This document shows, in pieces, positions 44,701 to 53,416 of a DNA stretch of 64,000 nucleotides. A program made the position numbers and the translations under genes. This DNA comes from Flavobacterium psychrotrophum. GTDB taxonomy: Bacteria > Bacteroidota > Bacteroidia > Flavobacteriales > Flavobacteriaceae. Position 1 is the first letter of the stretch; each line of letters begins with the position of its first letter. Under the pieces are notes generated by a model. The model saw only the letters and a list, made by a program, of their open reading frames with translations, was not told where the DNA came from and did no database searches. The stretch covers positions 3,162,001 to 3,226,000 of the forward strand of contig NZ_CP031557.1 in NCBI RefSeq assembly GCF_003403075.1, read 5' to 3'.

Positions 44701-47510
44701 GCATAAACCGTACATGAATATGACGACCCAGCCTGTAATGTGGTTGTAAGCGCAGGGTTTGTAGTATAATTTGAATAACCCGCTGTACCGGAAGGACAAC
44801 CTGTACCAGAATTATTATCAAGGGTATTAAGCACAACGCGCGCTATAACATCGCCATCATTACAACCATAAGTAGTAACAGGCCTGCAATATCCTAAAGA
44901 AGCTGATGTTGTTGCCCAGGCACTATAGGTATCTTCTCCGCAAAATGCCCTTACGTGCAGATAGTTTGTAGTATCTGTAGTACCTGCAACATTACTAATA
45001 GATGTTGCGGTAACCGATGTTCCTGAAGCAGGCGGTGTAGCCGTAGTTGTAAAGGCATACTCAAAAGATATTGGTGTACCTGTAGATACTCCCCAGCTAA
45101 GGTTAGCTTCTGTTAAAGAAGTGGGTGTAATAGTAAGGCTAATAGGGGCCGGGCAAGGCGGCGGCGGGGTAAGCGTCCAGGCCAATGTAAACTGTCCCGA
45201 AGTACCATTATAGCCATCCTGTACCCAATATACGCTTTGTACACTACCTGTATTGTTTTGCCAGACTACATTGCGGATATCCGGTTCGTCAAAACACGTA
45301 ATCGCAGTCTGTGTATCGCAATTTCCGTAAAAAACTGACATAACAGAATCGTAATAATTTACTGTTTGCCCAATGGTTAGCGTATACCCTGGTTCTACCG
45401 TAATCATATAAAAAGAATCAGGCGCCGTGCCACCACTACATGATGGTGTATAATTATTTGAAAGGCCGGCAGTTGTAGATGATATAGGCGAAGTAAGCCC
45501 ATCTAAAGATGTTGCTCCAGAGCATATGTCATTAGCCGGTATTAACTGGGTTTTAAACAGCCATTCTGTACAACCTGTAGCCGTTATACCCGATGCAACA
45601 GGCACTATACGCCAGTAATACAATGTATCGTACAGAAAACCTGTAAGCTGGATATTTGTTGTGGTAACATTAGAAATAAGGCCAAGCGCTCCACTCGTGG
45701 TGCCTGCATACACATTATATGATGTAGGTGCTGTACCTGTAGAGGGAGCCTGCCACTGAAGGTTGATAATACCCCCTTCTACCGCTACCGCACCTTCCTG
45801 ATCTAACGGGAATATTGGCGCAGGCGAACAATCCGGCGGAATTATTGTAGTAGTAAAAGTATATGGACCTGACCAGTTACTGTACACGGTGCCCGGTGTA
45901 CAGGCCGCACGCACATAATACTCATAAGCTGTTTGAGGTGTTAAATCTGTAACACTATAACTATGAGCCGTAAGCGGTGTACCCGCCCCAACAGGCGCAC
46001 CTGTACCGGCTGCCTGAAACACGATTTCCCAATTTGTTTCGGCGCAACCGGTTTGCCAGGAAAGCTGGGCAGCCTGGTAGGTAACCCCTGTAGCAGTAAG
46101 TAAAGCCGGAGCCGGGCAGGCATCTGCCGCAGATATAGTAATAACATAATCTTCTATTTCTCCGTACAGGTTATTAGCACACGGTGTAACATTTACACCA
46201 TCTGTATCAAACATAGCCCTAACCCTAAGTGCATGCGGACCTATGGCAGGATTACAGGAAAGAACTATAGGAAAAGTAGCAGAACTACCCAGTACTCCTA
46301 CAGCCCCACTACCGTTTACACGCCCATTTGAATATCCTATTCGCTCAGTAGCATTATCAAAAACGCCATCGTCATTATAGTCAATCCACGCAGCATATCC
46401 CTCATTATACTGTCCGGCATAAACCGTACAGCCATAAGAAGCTCCTGCCTGTAATGTTGTTGTAAGTGCTGTATTTGTTGTATAATTTGAATAACCTGAC
46501 GTACCGGAAGGACATCCTGTACCCGAATTATTATCGAGCGTATTAAGCACCACCCGTGCTATCACATCGCCATCTGTACAACCGTATGTTGTTGTAGGGC
46601 GGCAGTAACCTAAAAATACCTCGCGGGTAGCCCACGTACTGTTAGACCCATCGCATACACTTCTAACATGCAAATAATTTGTAGCATTAAACTGTGGTAG
46701 CGGCACTCCGCTAACTGAAGTTGCAGTTGTAGATGTTCCGGTTGCCGGAGGTGTAGCCGAATTTGTTAGTGCATATTCGTAACTTAACGGAGTTCCACCA
46801 GCGGCTGTCCAGCTTATATTAACAGTTGTTATAGAAGAGGCGATTGCACTTGCCGCTAATCCGGTAGGTACAGAACAACTTGGTGGAGGACCCTGACTTA
46901 AAGCAATATTATCAAAGACTATATTATAATCACCGGCTGACCATCCAACTAAAAAACGCACATAAGTGACACCGGGAGGTGCTGCAAAAGTAACCGTTTT
47001 TGTAGCACAGGCAGTAGCCGGTACGTGTGCAATACCCGTACCCCCTACTGTTTGTACGGTTGTCCATGGACCGGCAACGGCATTTGCATACTGCACGGCA
47101 AAACTCCCAAAGTTTGCAGGGGTTCCGGTGGTAGTACCATAATCTAATATTCTGTAGCTATAACTAAATGTAACATCACCTCCATTTGAATTGCCCACAG
47201 ATGGGGAAGTAAATGTTGCCTGTGGCGCCTGGTTATACAAATTAGTTTTTAACGCTCCCCCAGAACAGGAAAGGCTTGCTGATGCAGATCGTCCCGGTTG
47301 ATAGCCTCCTACAACAGCCCAGCTTCCTGCATTTGTATCAAATGCCTGCGTATAAGCAATCTGTGCGTACCCATTGATATTTGCTAAAAAGAAAAATATC
47401 AACAACAAGCAAGATGTTCCGGCTTTGTTTAATGCCGACCAGTCTTTTGTGTAACCCGTTCGCAACAAGGCATAACGATTTACCGAAGATTTCGTGTAAT
47501 TTTTTTTCAT
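41763..47510 (-). CDS. Large secreted FnIII/GEVED protein with T9SS type A C-terminal domain
   Basis: 1,915 aa. Long signal region (hydrophobic ~34-48, cleavage after NGYAQ). A jelly-roll-like N-terminal domain is followed by two copies of a ~573-residue module (about 215-790 and 790-1,365), each with an FnIII domain, a GEVED domain (GYCRPxTTYGCxDGDVIARV ... AAWIDYNDDG ... GExEDYVITI), further FnIII-like domains and a GQFxLAW domain. Residues ~1,370-1,820 are a beta-helix-like and barrel-adjacent region. The C-terminus is a type A sorting domain (VTIFDIRGRQLYSANG ... KGKVSKRVVF). Cell-surface adhesin or matrix-binding protein inferred. Confidence 0.93.
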   Translation of the reverse strand: MKKNYTKSSVNRYALLRTGYTKDWSALNKAGTSCLLLIFFFLANINGYAQIAYTQAFDTNAGSWAVVGGYQPGRSASASLSCSGGALKTNLYNQAPQATFTSPSVGNSNGGDVTFSYSYRILDYGTTTGTPANFGSFAVQYANAVAGPWTTVQTVGGTGIAHVPATACATKTVTFAAPPGVTYVRFLVGWSAGDYNIVFDNIALSQGPPPSCSVPTGLAASAIASSITTVNISWTAAGGTPLSYEYALTNSATPPATGTSTTATSVSGVPLPQFNATNYLHVRSVCDGSNSTWATREVFLGYCRPTTTYGCTDGDVIARVVLNTLDNNSGTGCPSGTSGYSNYTTNTALTTTLQAGASYGCTVYAGQYNEGYAAWIDYNDDGVFDNATERIGYSNGRVNGSGAVGVLGSSATFPIVLSCNPAIGPHALRVRAMFDTDGVNVTPCANNLYGEIEDYVITISAADACPAPALLTATGVTYQAAQLSWQTGCAETNWEIVFQAAGTGAPVGAGTPLTAHSYSVTDLTPQTAYEYYVRAACTPGTVYSNWSGPYTFTTTIIPPDCSPAPIFPLDQEGAVAVEGGIINLQWQAPSTGTAPTSYNVYAGTTSGALGLISNVTTTNIQLTGFLYDTLYYWRIVPVASGITATGCTEWLFKTQLIPANDICSGATSLDGLTSPISSTTAGLSNNYTPSCSGGTAPDSFYMITVEPGYTLTIGQTVNYYDSVMSVFYGNCDTQTAITCFDEPDIRNVVWQNNTGSVQSVYWVQDGYNGTSGQFTLAWTLTPPPPCPAPISLTITPTSLTEANLSWGVSTGTPISFEYAFTTTATPPASGTSVTATSISNVAGTTDTTNYLHVRAFCGEDTYSAWATTSASLGYCRPVTTYGCNDGDVIARVVLNTLDNNSGTGCPSGTAGYSNYTTNPALTTTLQAGSSYSCTVYAGQYSEGYAAWIDYNDDGIFDNATERIGYSNGLVLGSNQVGVVGSSASFPIVLSCNPSLGQHRLRVRAMFDTAGSLVTPCGSNSYGETEDYVITITAADPCPAPHTLTANTVTETAANLTWTQGCAESSWEIVVQPVGTGAPSGSGTVVTSTTYAATTTAGISYEYYVRGICEEGVLYSPWVGPYSFSLPQCPAIVYPLDTDPAVTIVNGIVTLDWDVPATGGTPTSYGVYIGVDPGDLDLIATVTGTSIEIVGFDYNSTYYWQVMSISNSGTTTGCAEYSFTTAGLPANDVCDGATSLDALTSPLYSTTIGLNDDYTPACDDAFDGSPDAFYTITVPAGYTLTIGQTANDYDSVYAVFYGSCDAPVSIDCADEPDVANVVWTNTTGSSQVVYWVQDGYEGDYGQFILAWSLAAPACFNWVGIDSSWTNTANWCGGVVPTATSDVVIPSTANNPVITGTALAHNLTVGAGATLTVATGATLSVDNILSVNPAGTLTIANNGALLQGAATATNDNAGKITIHKSSNPLYRLDYTMWSSPVAAQNLLTFSPATSATRFYEYKYASNGTAMIEGYWSVTPGDHSFEAAKGYLIRMPNADTHTGFNEGTTSFAFDGTFTGTPNNGNVSIALSTDNNRFTAVGNPYPSPISVADFFTANSGKLHTSTGLYLWRKRNSAASSSYATLTQAGYTANPGDATTVSLGNFYQGANATAGNWVISQGQGFIVKTATGQTNPQLNFTNSMRRAAPGATQGFFRTAQSTASKLWLNMKAQNGTASQALIAYMEEGTTGLDYGYDGLKLTDANTVSLYSLAENAQLAIQARPEFDATDVVPMGFTVPAAGEFTVGLDHTEGVFEQGQVIYLKDNAEGIIRNISDRDYTFTSEAGTFEGRFEVVYRTSALGTDNPTVDPDTVIVYKQGNTISINTGSTLINGVTIFDIRGRQLYSANGINDTKAAVNNLNIAQQVIIVEVNTVKGKVSKRVVF

Positions 47511-47641
47511 TCGTTAACTAATTTTGATTATTTGTATTAAAATTAGATATAATTAATACTAATTTAACAAACTAGTTGATTTTTATGATATTACAAATTA
47601 CACCATGCTGAAAAACATCAAAATTCAATTTACGAGTATTT

Positions 47642-47704
47642 AGCATATGTTAAAATAACAATTTAACATAAAATTGTTATTTTAAATCAAATTGAAAATA
47701 TGCT
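47642..47704. repeat. 63-bp imperfect palindrome upstream of the T9SS type A gene
   Basis: AAAATAACAATTT (47652-47664) and AAATTGTTATTTT (47671-47683) are perfect inverted repeats around a 6-base loop; outer arms AGCATAT (47642-47648) and ATATGCT (47698-47704) pair too. It lies about 130 bases upstream of the 1,915-aa gene start, in a 361-base stretch without genes. Confidence 0.55.
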
Positions 47705-47768
47705 GAAAAAGAAAGAACTACACGTAAAAACCTCAAAAAGATATGTTTACAAACAAAATAAAAATAAA

Positions 47769-47801
47769 AAGCAGGCTTTGTAATAATAACAAAGCCTGCT
47801 T
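47769..47801 (-). terminator. Intrinsic terminator of ribH
   Basis: GCAGGCTTTGT/ACAAAGCCTGC stem with a 7-base loop; on the minus strand it is followed by TTTTTATTTTTATTTTG. Confidence 0.85.
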
Positions 47802-47871
47802 ACTTTATAATACGATATTTAATTTAGTACTTTTTACTACATGCCATTCTTGACATGGCCTGCATAAAAGC

Positions 47872-48360
47872 TTAAAACTGGTTTTTAAGCGCTGCCATCC
47901 TAATGGCTACAATTGCTGCTTCTGTACCTTTATTACCATGTTTACCACCGCTGCGGTCTATTGCCTGTTGCAGATTATTATCTGTCAGTACACAAAACAC
48001 CACCGGCACATCTGTTATTACATTAAGGTCTTTTATGCCCTGCGCCACTGCTTCGCATACAAAGTCAAAATGTTTGGTTTCGCCCTGTATAACACTGCCA
48101 ATAGCTATTACTGCATCTACCTCCTGGGTCTGGATCATTTTCTTGGAACCGTAGATCAGCTCAAAGCTGCCTGGCACATTCCAGGTTACAATGTTAGCCT
48201 CAGCCACACCGTTATCTGTTAAACCTTCGATAGCGCCTTTATAAAGCCCTCCTGTAATGTTTTCGTTCCATTCTGAAACAACAATCCCAAACCGAAGTCC
48301 ATTCGTGTTTGGGATTGTGTTTTTATCGTAATGTGATAAATTTTTATTTTCTGTTGCCAT
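47872..48360 (-). CDS. ribH: 6,7-dimethyl-8-ribityllumazine synthase
   Basis: 162 aa, normal length. Seen: FGIVVSEWNENITGGLYKGA, NIVTWNVPGSFELIYGSKKM, AVIAIGSVIQGETKHFDFVCEAV with the catalytic His, and PVVFCVLTDNNLQQAIDRSGGKHGNKGTEA. It condenses the ribityl-uracil and a four-carbon phosphate to make the lumazine precursor of riboflavin. It starts five bases behind the TPR gene, so the two are one operon. Confidence 0.97.
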   Translation of the reverse strand: MATENKNLSHYDKNTIPNTNGLRFGIVVSEWNENITGGLYKGAIEGLTDNGVAEANIVTWNVPGSFELIYGSKKMIQTQEVDAVIAIGSVIQGETKHFDFVCEAVAQGIKDLNVITDVPVVFCVLTDNNLQQAIDRSGGKHGNKGTEAAIVAIRMAALKNQF

Positions 48361-48364
48361 AGAA

Positions 48365-49153
48365 TTATTCTGCTTCTGCTATATAGGCATCAATAGTGTT
48401 GCCCTCTTGCGAAGTACTGTATTTTTCTTTGATTTCGTTGTAATACTTAAGAGCATCCTCTTTCTTTTTAAGGCTTGCGGCAAGCTGGCCTGCTTTAAAA
48501 AGGAAACGTGGTGTAAACACATCGTTATCGCTTACCCTTGCAGCATCTACATAAAACTTAAGACCATCTTCAAGTTTGCCTAACTGTACAAACGCATCGC
48601 CTGTAGCACCAAGAGCCGAAGCTTTAAGTACTTCATCATCTGTTTTAAAATCTTCAAAGTGCTGTACAGCCTCTTTGTATTTACCGGTATTAAGGTAAGC
48701 CGTTGCAGCAAAATAATGTGCAAGGTTGCCAGATTTAGTACCGCTGTATTTATCTATAATAGCAAGAAAACCATATTTACCTTCACCACCGTTAAGGGCA
48801 AGGTTGTATAGAGAATCCTGAGATTGTTGTGCATTTACAGCCTGTGTAAGGTAAGACTCTGCCTGAAACATTTCGCTGGCAGCTTCTTCTTCCTGAGGCG
48901 CTTCATAAAACTTGCTGTATGCTAAATAGCCTATTACTACAAGAGCAACAGCTGCTAATCCTCCAAAAATAATTTTTTGGTTCTTAGCTACCCACTCTTC
49001 TGTCTTAGAGGCACCCTGATCAAGCGTGTTAAATACATCTGCAGTAGTACTGTGCCCTTCAAAGGTTTCTTCAACCGGCTGTTGCAATTCTACCTCGTTT
49101 TCTTCAACTTCAGGCTTAGGAGCTTTGTATCCTCTTTTATTGTATGTTGCCAT
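48365..49153 (-). CDS. Membrane-anchored tetratricopeptide-repeat protein
   Basis: 262 aa. A charged N-terminus (MATYNKRGYKAPKPEV, then Glu-rich) is followed by a single TM helix at ~64-84 (IIFGGLAAVALVVIGYLAYSKFY), so the body faces the periplasm. TPR motifs are visible around LAHYFAATAYLNTGKYKEAVQHFEDF and ALGATGDAFVQLGKLEDGLKFYVDA and in the last third. This layout is like the YfgM-type proteins found with ribH in Bacteroidota. It is thought to mediate protein-protein contacts; client unknown. Confidence 0.85.
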   Translation of the reverse strand: MATYNKRGYKAPKPEVEENEVELQQPVEETFEGHSTTADVFNTLDQGASKTEEWVAKNQKIIFGGLAAVALVVIGYLAYSKFYEAPQEEEAASEMFQAESYLTQAVNAQQSQDSLYNLALNGGEGKYGFLAIIDKYSGTKSGNLAHYFAATAYLNTGKYKEAVQHFEDFKTDDEVLKASALGATGDAFVQLGKLEDGLKFYVDAARVSDNDVFTPRFLFKAGQLAASLKKKEDALKYYNEIKEKYSTSQEGNTIDAYIAEAE

Positions 49154-49217
49154 TTATTTTATTTTAGTGAGCGCAAAAATAAAATTTTTATTCAAATACA
49201 AAATATCTTTTTGTCGA

Positions 49218-49225
49218 TATTTTTG
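49218..49225 (+). promoter_or_regulatory. -7 box of recF
   Basis: TATTTTTG fits TAnnTTTG, 70 bases before the ATG at 49296. No clear -33 TTG is visible, so this is weaker than for rimO. Confidence 0.3.
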
Positions 49226-49295
49226 AATAATTTGCAGCTTGCTCAAAAAAACACGCTTTCAGGCAGAAAGTTTTCATATTCAGCCCTCTCAAAAA

Positions 49296-50375
49296 ATGCA
49301 TTTACAAAGTTTATCGCTCCTTAATTATAAAAACATCGACGAGGCCAATTATGAGTTTGACCCCAAGATAAATTGCTTAACCGGAAAGAACGGTGTAGGA
49401 AAAACAAATGTGCTTGATGCCATTTATCATTTAGCCTATGGCAAAAGCTATTTTAACCCGCTGGCAGTACAAAACATTAAGCATGGCGAAGAGTTTTTTG
49501 TAATAGCCGGCGCTTTTGAAAAAGACGACAGGCGCGAACAAGTAGTATGCAGCCTTAAAAAAGGCATGAAAAAGGTATTAAAACGAAATGGTAAGGCTTA
49601 TGATAAGTTTAGCGAACATGTAGGGTTTATTCCTCTTGTAATTATTACCCCTTATGACAGCGACCTGATTACTGAAGGCAGCGAAACACGCCGCAAATTT
49701 CTGGATAGTGTTATTTCGCAGCTTGACCCGGAATATTTGCAGGAACTCATTAATTACCAAAAAGTACTTTCGCAGCGCAATGCCCTGCTAAAATACTTTG
49801 CACTGAACCATACTTTTGACCGCGACACCTTATATATATACAATGAACAGCTAAGCGGCATGGCACAGCATATTTTTGAAAAGCGCAAAAAATTTCTGGA
49901 AGATTTTATCCCTATATTCAATAAACACCACCAGGCTATAACCAGTAATAGCGAAACCGTAAGCCTGGTTTACGACAGCCACCTGCATAAAAACAACCTG
50001 TTTACCCTGCTGGAAGAAAACCTGCAACGCGACCGCGTACTGCAATATACCAGCGTGGGCATACATAAAGACGACCTGTTGTTTGAGATAGACGGGCATC
50101 CTATAAAAAAATTCGGATCGCAGGGGCAGCAAAAGAGTTACCTCATAGCCCTGAAACTGGCACAGTTTGAATTTATGAAAAAGCAGGGCGGCGTACTGCC
50201 CATACTTTTATTTGACGATATTTTTGACAAGCTCGATGAAACCCGTGTGGCTAAAATTGTGCAGATGATAGATGATAAAGTTTTTGGACAGATATTTATA
50301 AGCGACACCCATCCTGAACGCACTGAAGCCATTGTGAAACAAACACACCAGAGTTACAGTATTTTTAATATGTAA
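49296..50375 (+). CDS. recF: DNA replication and repair protein RecF
   Basis: 359 aa from the ATG at 49296; the frame is open 19 codons upstream, but this Met precedes the conserved [19 protein letters not shown]. Walker [10 protein letters not shown] at ~36-44; the ABC-type signature region near [17 protein letters not shown] and Walker [12 protein letters not shown] follow in order. It loads RecA at ssDNA gaps with RecO and RecR. It is divergent from the ribH/TPR operon. Confidence 0.96.
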   Translation: MHLQSLSLLNYKNIDEANYEFDPKINCLTGKNGVGKTNVLDAIYHLAYGKSYFNPLAVQNIKHGEEFFVIAGAFEKDDRREQVVCSLKKGMKKVLKRNGKAYDKFSEHVGFIPLVIITPYDSDLITEGSETRRKFLDSVISQLDPEYLQELINYQKVLSQRNALLKYFALNHTFDRDTLYIYNEQLSGMAQHIFEKRKKFLEDFIPIFNKHHQAITSNSETVSLVYDSHLHKNNLFTLLEENLQRDRVLQYTSVGIHKDDLLFEIDGHPIKKFGSQGQQKSYLIALKLAQFEFMKKQGGVLPILLFDDIFDKLDETRVAKIVQMIDDKVFGQIFISDTHPERTEAIVKQTHQSYSIFNM

Positions 50376-50489
50376 TTTTAGATTATTCTACTTTCATACA
50401 AAACTTTATGGGTATTCCAAAACAGCTATCTTTATATAGACGCGATAATTTGAAATTCGTAATTTAAAATTAATATTTACCTTTAAGGT

Positions 50490-51164
50490 ATGATAACAAA
50501 AGACACCCTTCAGTTTCTTGAAGATTTAAAAAACAACAATTACCGCGACTGGTTTCAGGCAAACCAGGATCGCTATGAATTATATAAAACTGATTACCGC
50601 AATACAGTAGATGAATTCCTGGAGGTAATGAAGCCGCTGGATGACACACTGGAGCAACTGGAGTTTAAAGATTGTTCTTACCGCATAAACCGCGACATAC
50701 GCTTTAGTAAAGACAAAACACCTTATAAAACCCACATGGGCATATGGATGTGCGAGGGCAAAAAAAACACTAACCTTGCCGGCTATTATGTGCATATAGA
50801 AAACGGAAGCGCCTTTGCCGGTGGCGGGCTTTACTTTCCTGATGCTGCCGACCTTAAAAAGGCACGTCGCGAAATAGACGGTTTTTATGATGAACTGGAA
50901 GACATACTGAACAATCCTGAATTTGTAAAACTATACGGTAGCCTTGAAAAAGGTGAAAACAACGTTTTAAAATCGGCACCAAAGGATTTTGACAAAACCC
51001 ATCCTGCCATTGAGCTGCTTAAATTCAAGTCATACCTGGCAACTACAAAAATTTCGCAGAAAGAATTGCTAAGCAAAAACTTTGTGCAGGACACTGCCGA
51101 AAAACTTATTGTACTTAAGCCTCTTGTAGAATTTTTTAACCGTGCCCTTACTACCGAAGGTTAA
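50490..51164 (+). CDS. DUF2461 family protein
   Basis: 224 aa. The pattern LQFLEDLKNNNYRDWFQANQ at the N-terminus, YRINRDIRFSKDKTPYKTHMG and GYYVHIENGSAFAGGGLYFP match the DUF2461 (TIGR02453) family, which is widespread and of unknown function. Cytoplasmic, no further motifs. It lies 114 bases after recF and 39 bases before murB on the same strand, but murB has its own promoter box. Confidence 0.88.
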   Translation: MITKDTLQFLEDLKNNNYRDWFQANQDRYELYKTDYRNTVDEFLEVMKPLDDTLEQLEFKDCSYRINRDIRFSKDKTPYKTHMGIWMCEGKKNTNLAGYYVHIENGSAFAGGGLYFPDAADLKKARREIDGFYDELEDILNNPEFVKLYGSLEKGENNVLKSAPKDFDKTHPAIELLKFKSYLATTKISQKELLSKNFVQDTAEKLIVLKPLVEFFNRALTTEG

Positions 51165-51169
51165 AACCC

Positions 51170-51177
51170 TATTTTTG
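51170..51177 (+). promoter_or_regulatory. -7 box of murB
   Basis: TATTTTTG fits TAnnTTTG, 26 bases before the ATG at 51204. Confidence 0.45.
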
Positions 51178-51203
51178 CAACTGCAATAAACACGTATCCC
51201 TCC

Positions 51204-52217
51204 ATGGAAATCCAGACAAACTACCCGTTAAAAAGCCTTAACACCTTTGGCATTGCCGCTAATGCAAAAGAATTTGTATCGGTTAACAGCGTTGAAGAGT
51301 TAGCCGAAGTTTTAAAAGAAAACACAGGCAAAAAGCTTTTTATACTGGGCGGCGGCAGCAATATGCTGCTTACGCAGGATATAGACGCACTGGTAATACA
51401 CGTTAACCTTAAGGGTATTGATGTGGTTTGGCAGGATGATGAAACGGCACACGTTAAAGCCATGGCAGGAGAAAACTGGCATGAGTTTGTACAGCACTGC
51501 ACAGGCCTTAATTATGGCGGTATAGAAAACCTCTCGCTCATACCAGGCAATGTAGGCACTACTCCCATACAAAACATCGGCGCTTATGGTACCGAGATAA
51601 AAGACACCATGATAAGCTGCGAAGCTATGCAAATAACCACGCAACAAATCAGGACTTTTACAAATGCTGAATGCGAATTTGGTTATCGCGAAAGCATATT
51701 TAAAGGATTGCTAAAAGGACAATATATTATCACATCGGTCACTTTTGGGCTTACAAAAGTAAACCATAAGATAAACACATCATATGGCGATATTGCGGCA
51801 GAGCTGACTAAAAAAGGCATTGTTACCCCTACCATTAAAGATGCGGGTGAAGCAGTAACCGCTATCCGCCAGAGTAAATTGCCCGATCCTAAAGAACTGG
51901 GCAACAGCGGAAGCTTCTTTAAAAACCCCATCATCACTATTGAGCAGTTTGAAAAGCTTTACATATTACACCCTACCATGCCACATTATACGCTTGACGA
52001 CACCTATGTAAAAGTGCCCGCGGGCTGGCTTATAGAACAAAGTGGATTTAAAGGCAGCCGCTATGGCGATGCCGGTGTGCATGCCCGTCAGGCTTTAGTA
52101 CTGGTAAATTATGGCAACGCCACCGGGCAGGAGCTATTAGACCTTTCTAAAAAAATACAGGACACGGTTTTCGAAAAATTTGGTATTGCCATAGAAGCAG
52201 AGGTTAATGTGGTTTAA
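51204..52217 (+). CDS. murB: UDP-N-acetylenolpyruvoylglucosamine reductase
   Basis: 337 aa, normal length of the long MurB type. FAD-binding PCMH domain with FILGGGSNMLLTQDI and LSLIPGNVGTTPIQNIGAYG, the catalytic Ser region GNSGSFFKNPI, and C-terminal AGWLIEQSGFKGSRYGDAGVHARQALVLVN. It reduces the enolpyruvyl group to lactyl in UDP-MurNAc synthesis. The next gene (GT2) is 92 bases away with its own promoter box. Confidence 0.97.
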   Translation: MEIQTNYPLKSLNTFGIAANAKEFVSVNSVEELAEVLKENTGKKLFILGGGSNMLLTQDIDALVIHVNLKGIDVVWQDDETAHVKAMAGENWHEFVQHCTGLNYGGIENLSLIPGNVGTTPIQNIGAYGTEIKDTMISCEAMQITTQQIRTFTNAECEFGYRESIFKGLLKGQYIITSVTFGLTKVNHKINTSYGDIAAELTKKGIVTPTIKDAGEAVTAIRQSKLPDPKELGNSGSFFKNPIITIEQFEKLYILHPTMPHYTLDDTYVKVPAGWLIEQSGFKGSRYGDAGVHARQALVLVNYGNATGQELLDLSKKIQDTVFEKFGIAIEAEVNVV

Positions 52218-52280
52218 TTAGTGGTCAGTGGTCATTAAATAAATCTGAAAACTAAACACTAAATACTGAACACTTTTAAC

Positions 52281-52288
52281 TAATTTTG
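52281..52288 (+). promoter_or_regulatory. -7 box of the GT2 gene
   Basis: TAATTTTG fits TAnnTTTG, 21 bases before the ATG at 52310. Confidence 0.4.
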
Positions 52289-52309
52289 CGCAAAAATTAA
52301 AGCACCTGT

Positions 52310-53416
52310 ATGCCAACCATTATTTTTTATATTTTTATCGGGATCATAATAGTGCAACTTGCTTATTATCTGGGCATTTTCGGTAAATTTATTTTTGCCG
52401 GGCCACAACAGGTAGTCCAAAAAAAGCTGCCGGTTTCGGTTATAGTACTTATAAAAAACAATGAGGAACAGGTAAAAAAGCTGATTCCGCTACTCGTATC
52501 GCAAAATTATCCTGACTTTGAACTGGTGCTCATCGACAACGCTTCAAGCGATGACACATTGGACATACTGGAACAATTTGAACTACAATACCCTAACATA
52601 AAACTGGTTAAGGTAGAAAATAACGAAGCTTTTTGGGGCAATAAAAAATATGCGCTTACACTGGGCATTAAAGCAGCACGCAAAGAGTACCTGCTTTTTA
52701 CCGATGCCGATTTTACCCCTGCCTCTGCCGACTGGATCATGCACATGGCATCGCAGTTTACCATGAGCAAAACTATAATACTGGGCTACAGCAAATACAG
52801 CCTTGTTAAGAACTCAGTACTAAACAAGCTTATTCGTTTTGATGCGCTTATTAACGCTACACAGCGTTTTGCATGGGCTAAGGCCGGTTTTCCTTTTAGC
52901 GGTGATGGGCGCAACCTTGCCTACAAAAAAGAAGAGTTCTTTAAACGAAACGGTTACATTAACCACATGAACATCCGCACCGGCGAAGATGCCCTTTTTA
53001 TAAATGAAGTGGCCGACGGAAAGAACACAGCCATTTGTTTTACTCCCGAAAGTTTTACCGAAGGACAGGCTCCTGCTACTTTTAAAAGCTGGGTATTAGA
53101 GAAACGTAAAGCAGCTTACACCATGTCGTTCTTTAAATCGGCAGACCAGGCCAAGCTTAAGATATTTGTATGGCTACAGGCGCTGTTCTTTATAATCATG
53201 GGAGTATTAATAGCAGTACAGTTTAACTGGATGATACTGGTACCGGTTATTGTATTCCGCTACCTGGCGTGTTGGGTACTTTTAGCCCAAAGCGCCGCAA
53301 AGCTTAACGAAAAAGATACCGTATACTGGTTTCCTTTTATGGAATTAATGCTTATCTTCACACAGCTGTATGTATTTGCAGTTAACCTCTTTTCACGCAA
53401 GGAATATTGGCAATAA
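52310..53416 (+). CDS. Membrane glycosyltransferase, family 2
   Basis: 368 aa. N-terminal TM helix (IIFYIFIGIIIVQLAYYLG), then a GT-A domain with VSVIVLIKNNEEQ, LVLIDNASSDDTLDIL and the LFTDADF metal site. Two or three C-terminal helices (LQALFFIIMGVLIAVQF, MILVPVIVFRYLACWVLL, MELMLIFTQLYVFAVNLF). It probably transfers sugar to a lipid or polysaccharide at the inner membrane. Its stop overlaps the start of the sigma factor gene, so the two are co-transcribed. Confidence 0.92.
   Translation: MPTIIFYIFIGIIIVQLAYYLGIFGKFIFAGPQQVVQKKLPVSVIVLIKNNEEQVKKLIPLLVSQNYPDFELVLIDNASSDDTLDILEQFELQYPNIKLVKVENNEAFWGNKKYALTLGIKAARKEYLLFTDADFTPASADWIMHMASQFTMSKTIILGYSKYSLVKNSVLNKLIRFDALINATQRFAWAKAGFPFSGDGRNLAYKKEEFFKRNGYINHMNIRTGEDALFINEVADGKNTAICFTPESFTEGQAPATFKSWVLEKRKAAYTMSFFKSADQAKLKIFVWLQALFFIIMGVLIAVQFNWMILVPVIVFRYLACWVLLAQSAAKLNEKDTVYWFPFMELMLIFTQLYVFAVNLFSRKEYWQ

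Noticed and set aside
34462..47510. Many open frames on the plus strand opposite the two giant T9SS genes
   Set aside because: They have no domains or RBS, and the codon pattern fits the minus-strand genes.
47511..47871. AT-rich stretch near recF considered as a replication origin
   Set aside because: No dnaA or DnaA-box cluster is visible and recF alone is not linked to oriC in Bacteroidota; the palindrome fits a local regulatory element better.
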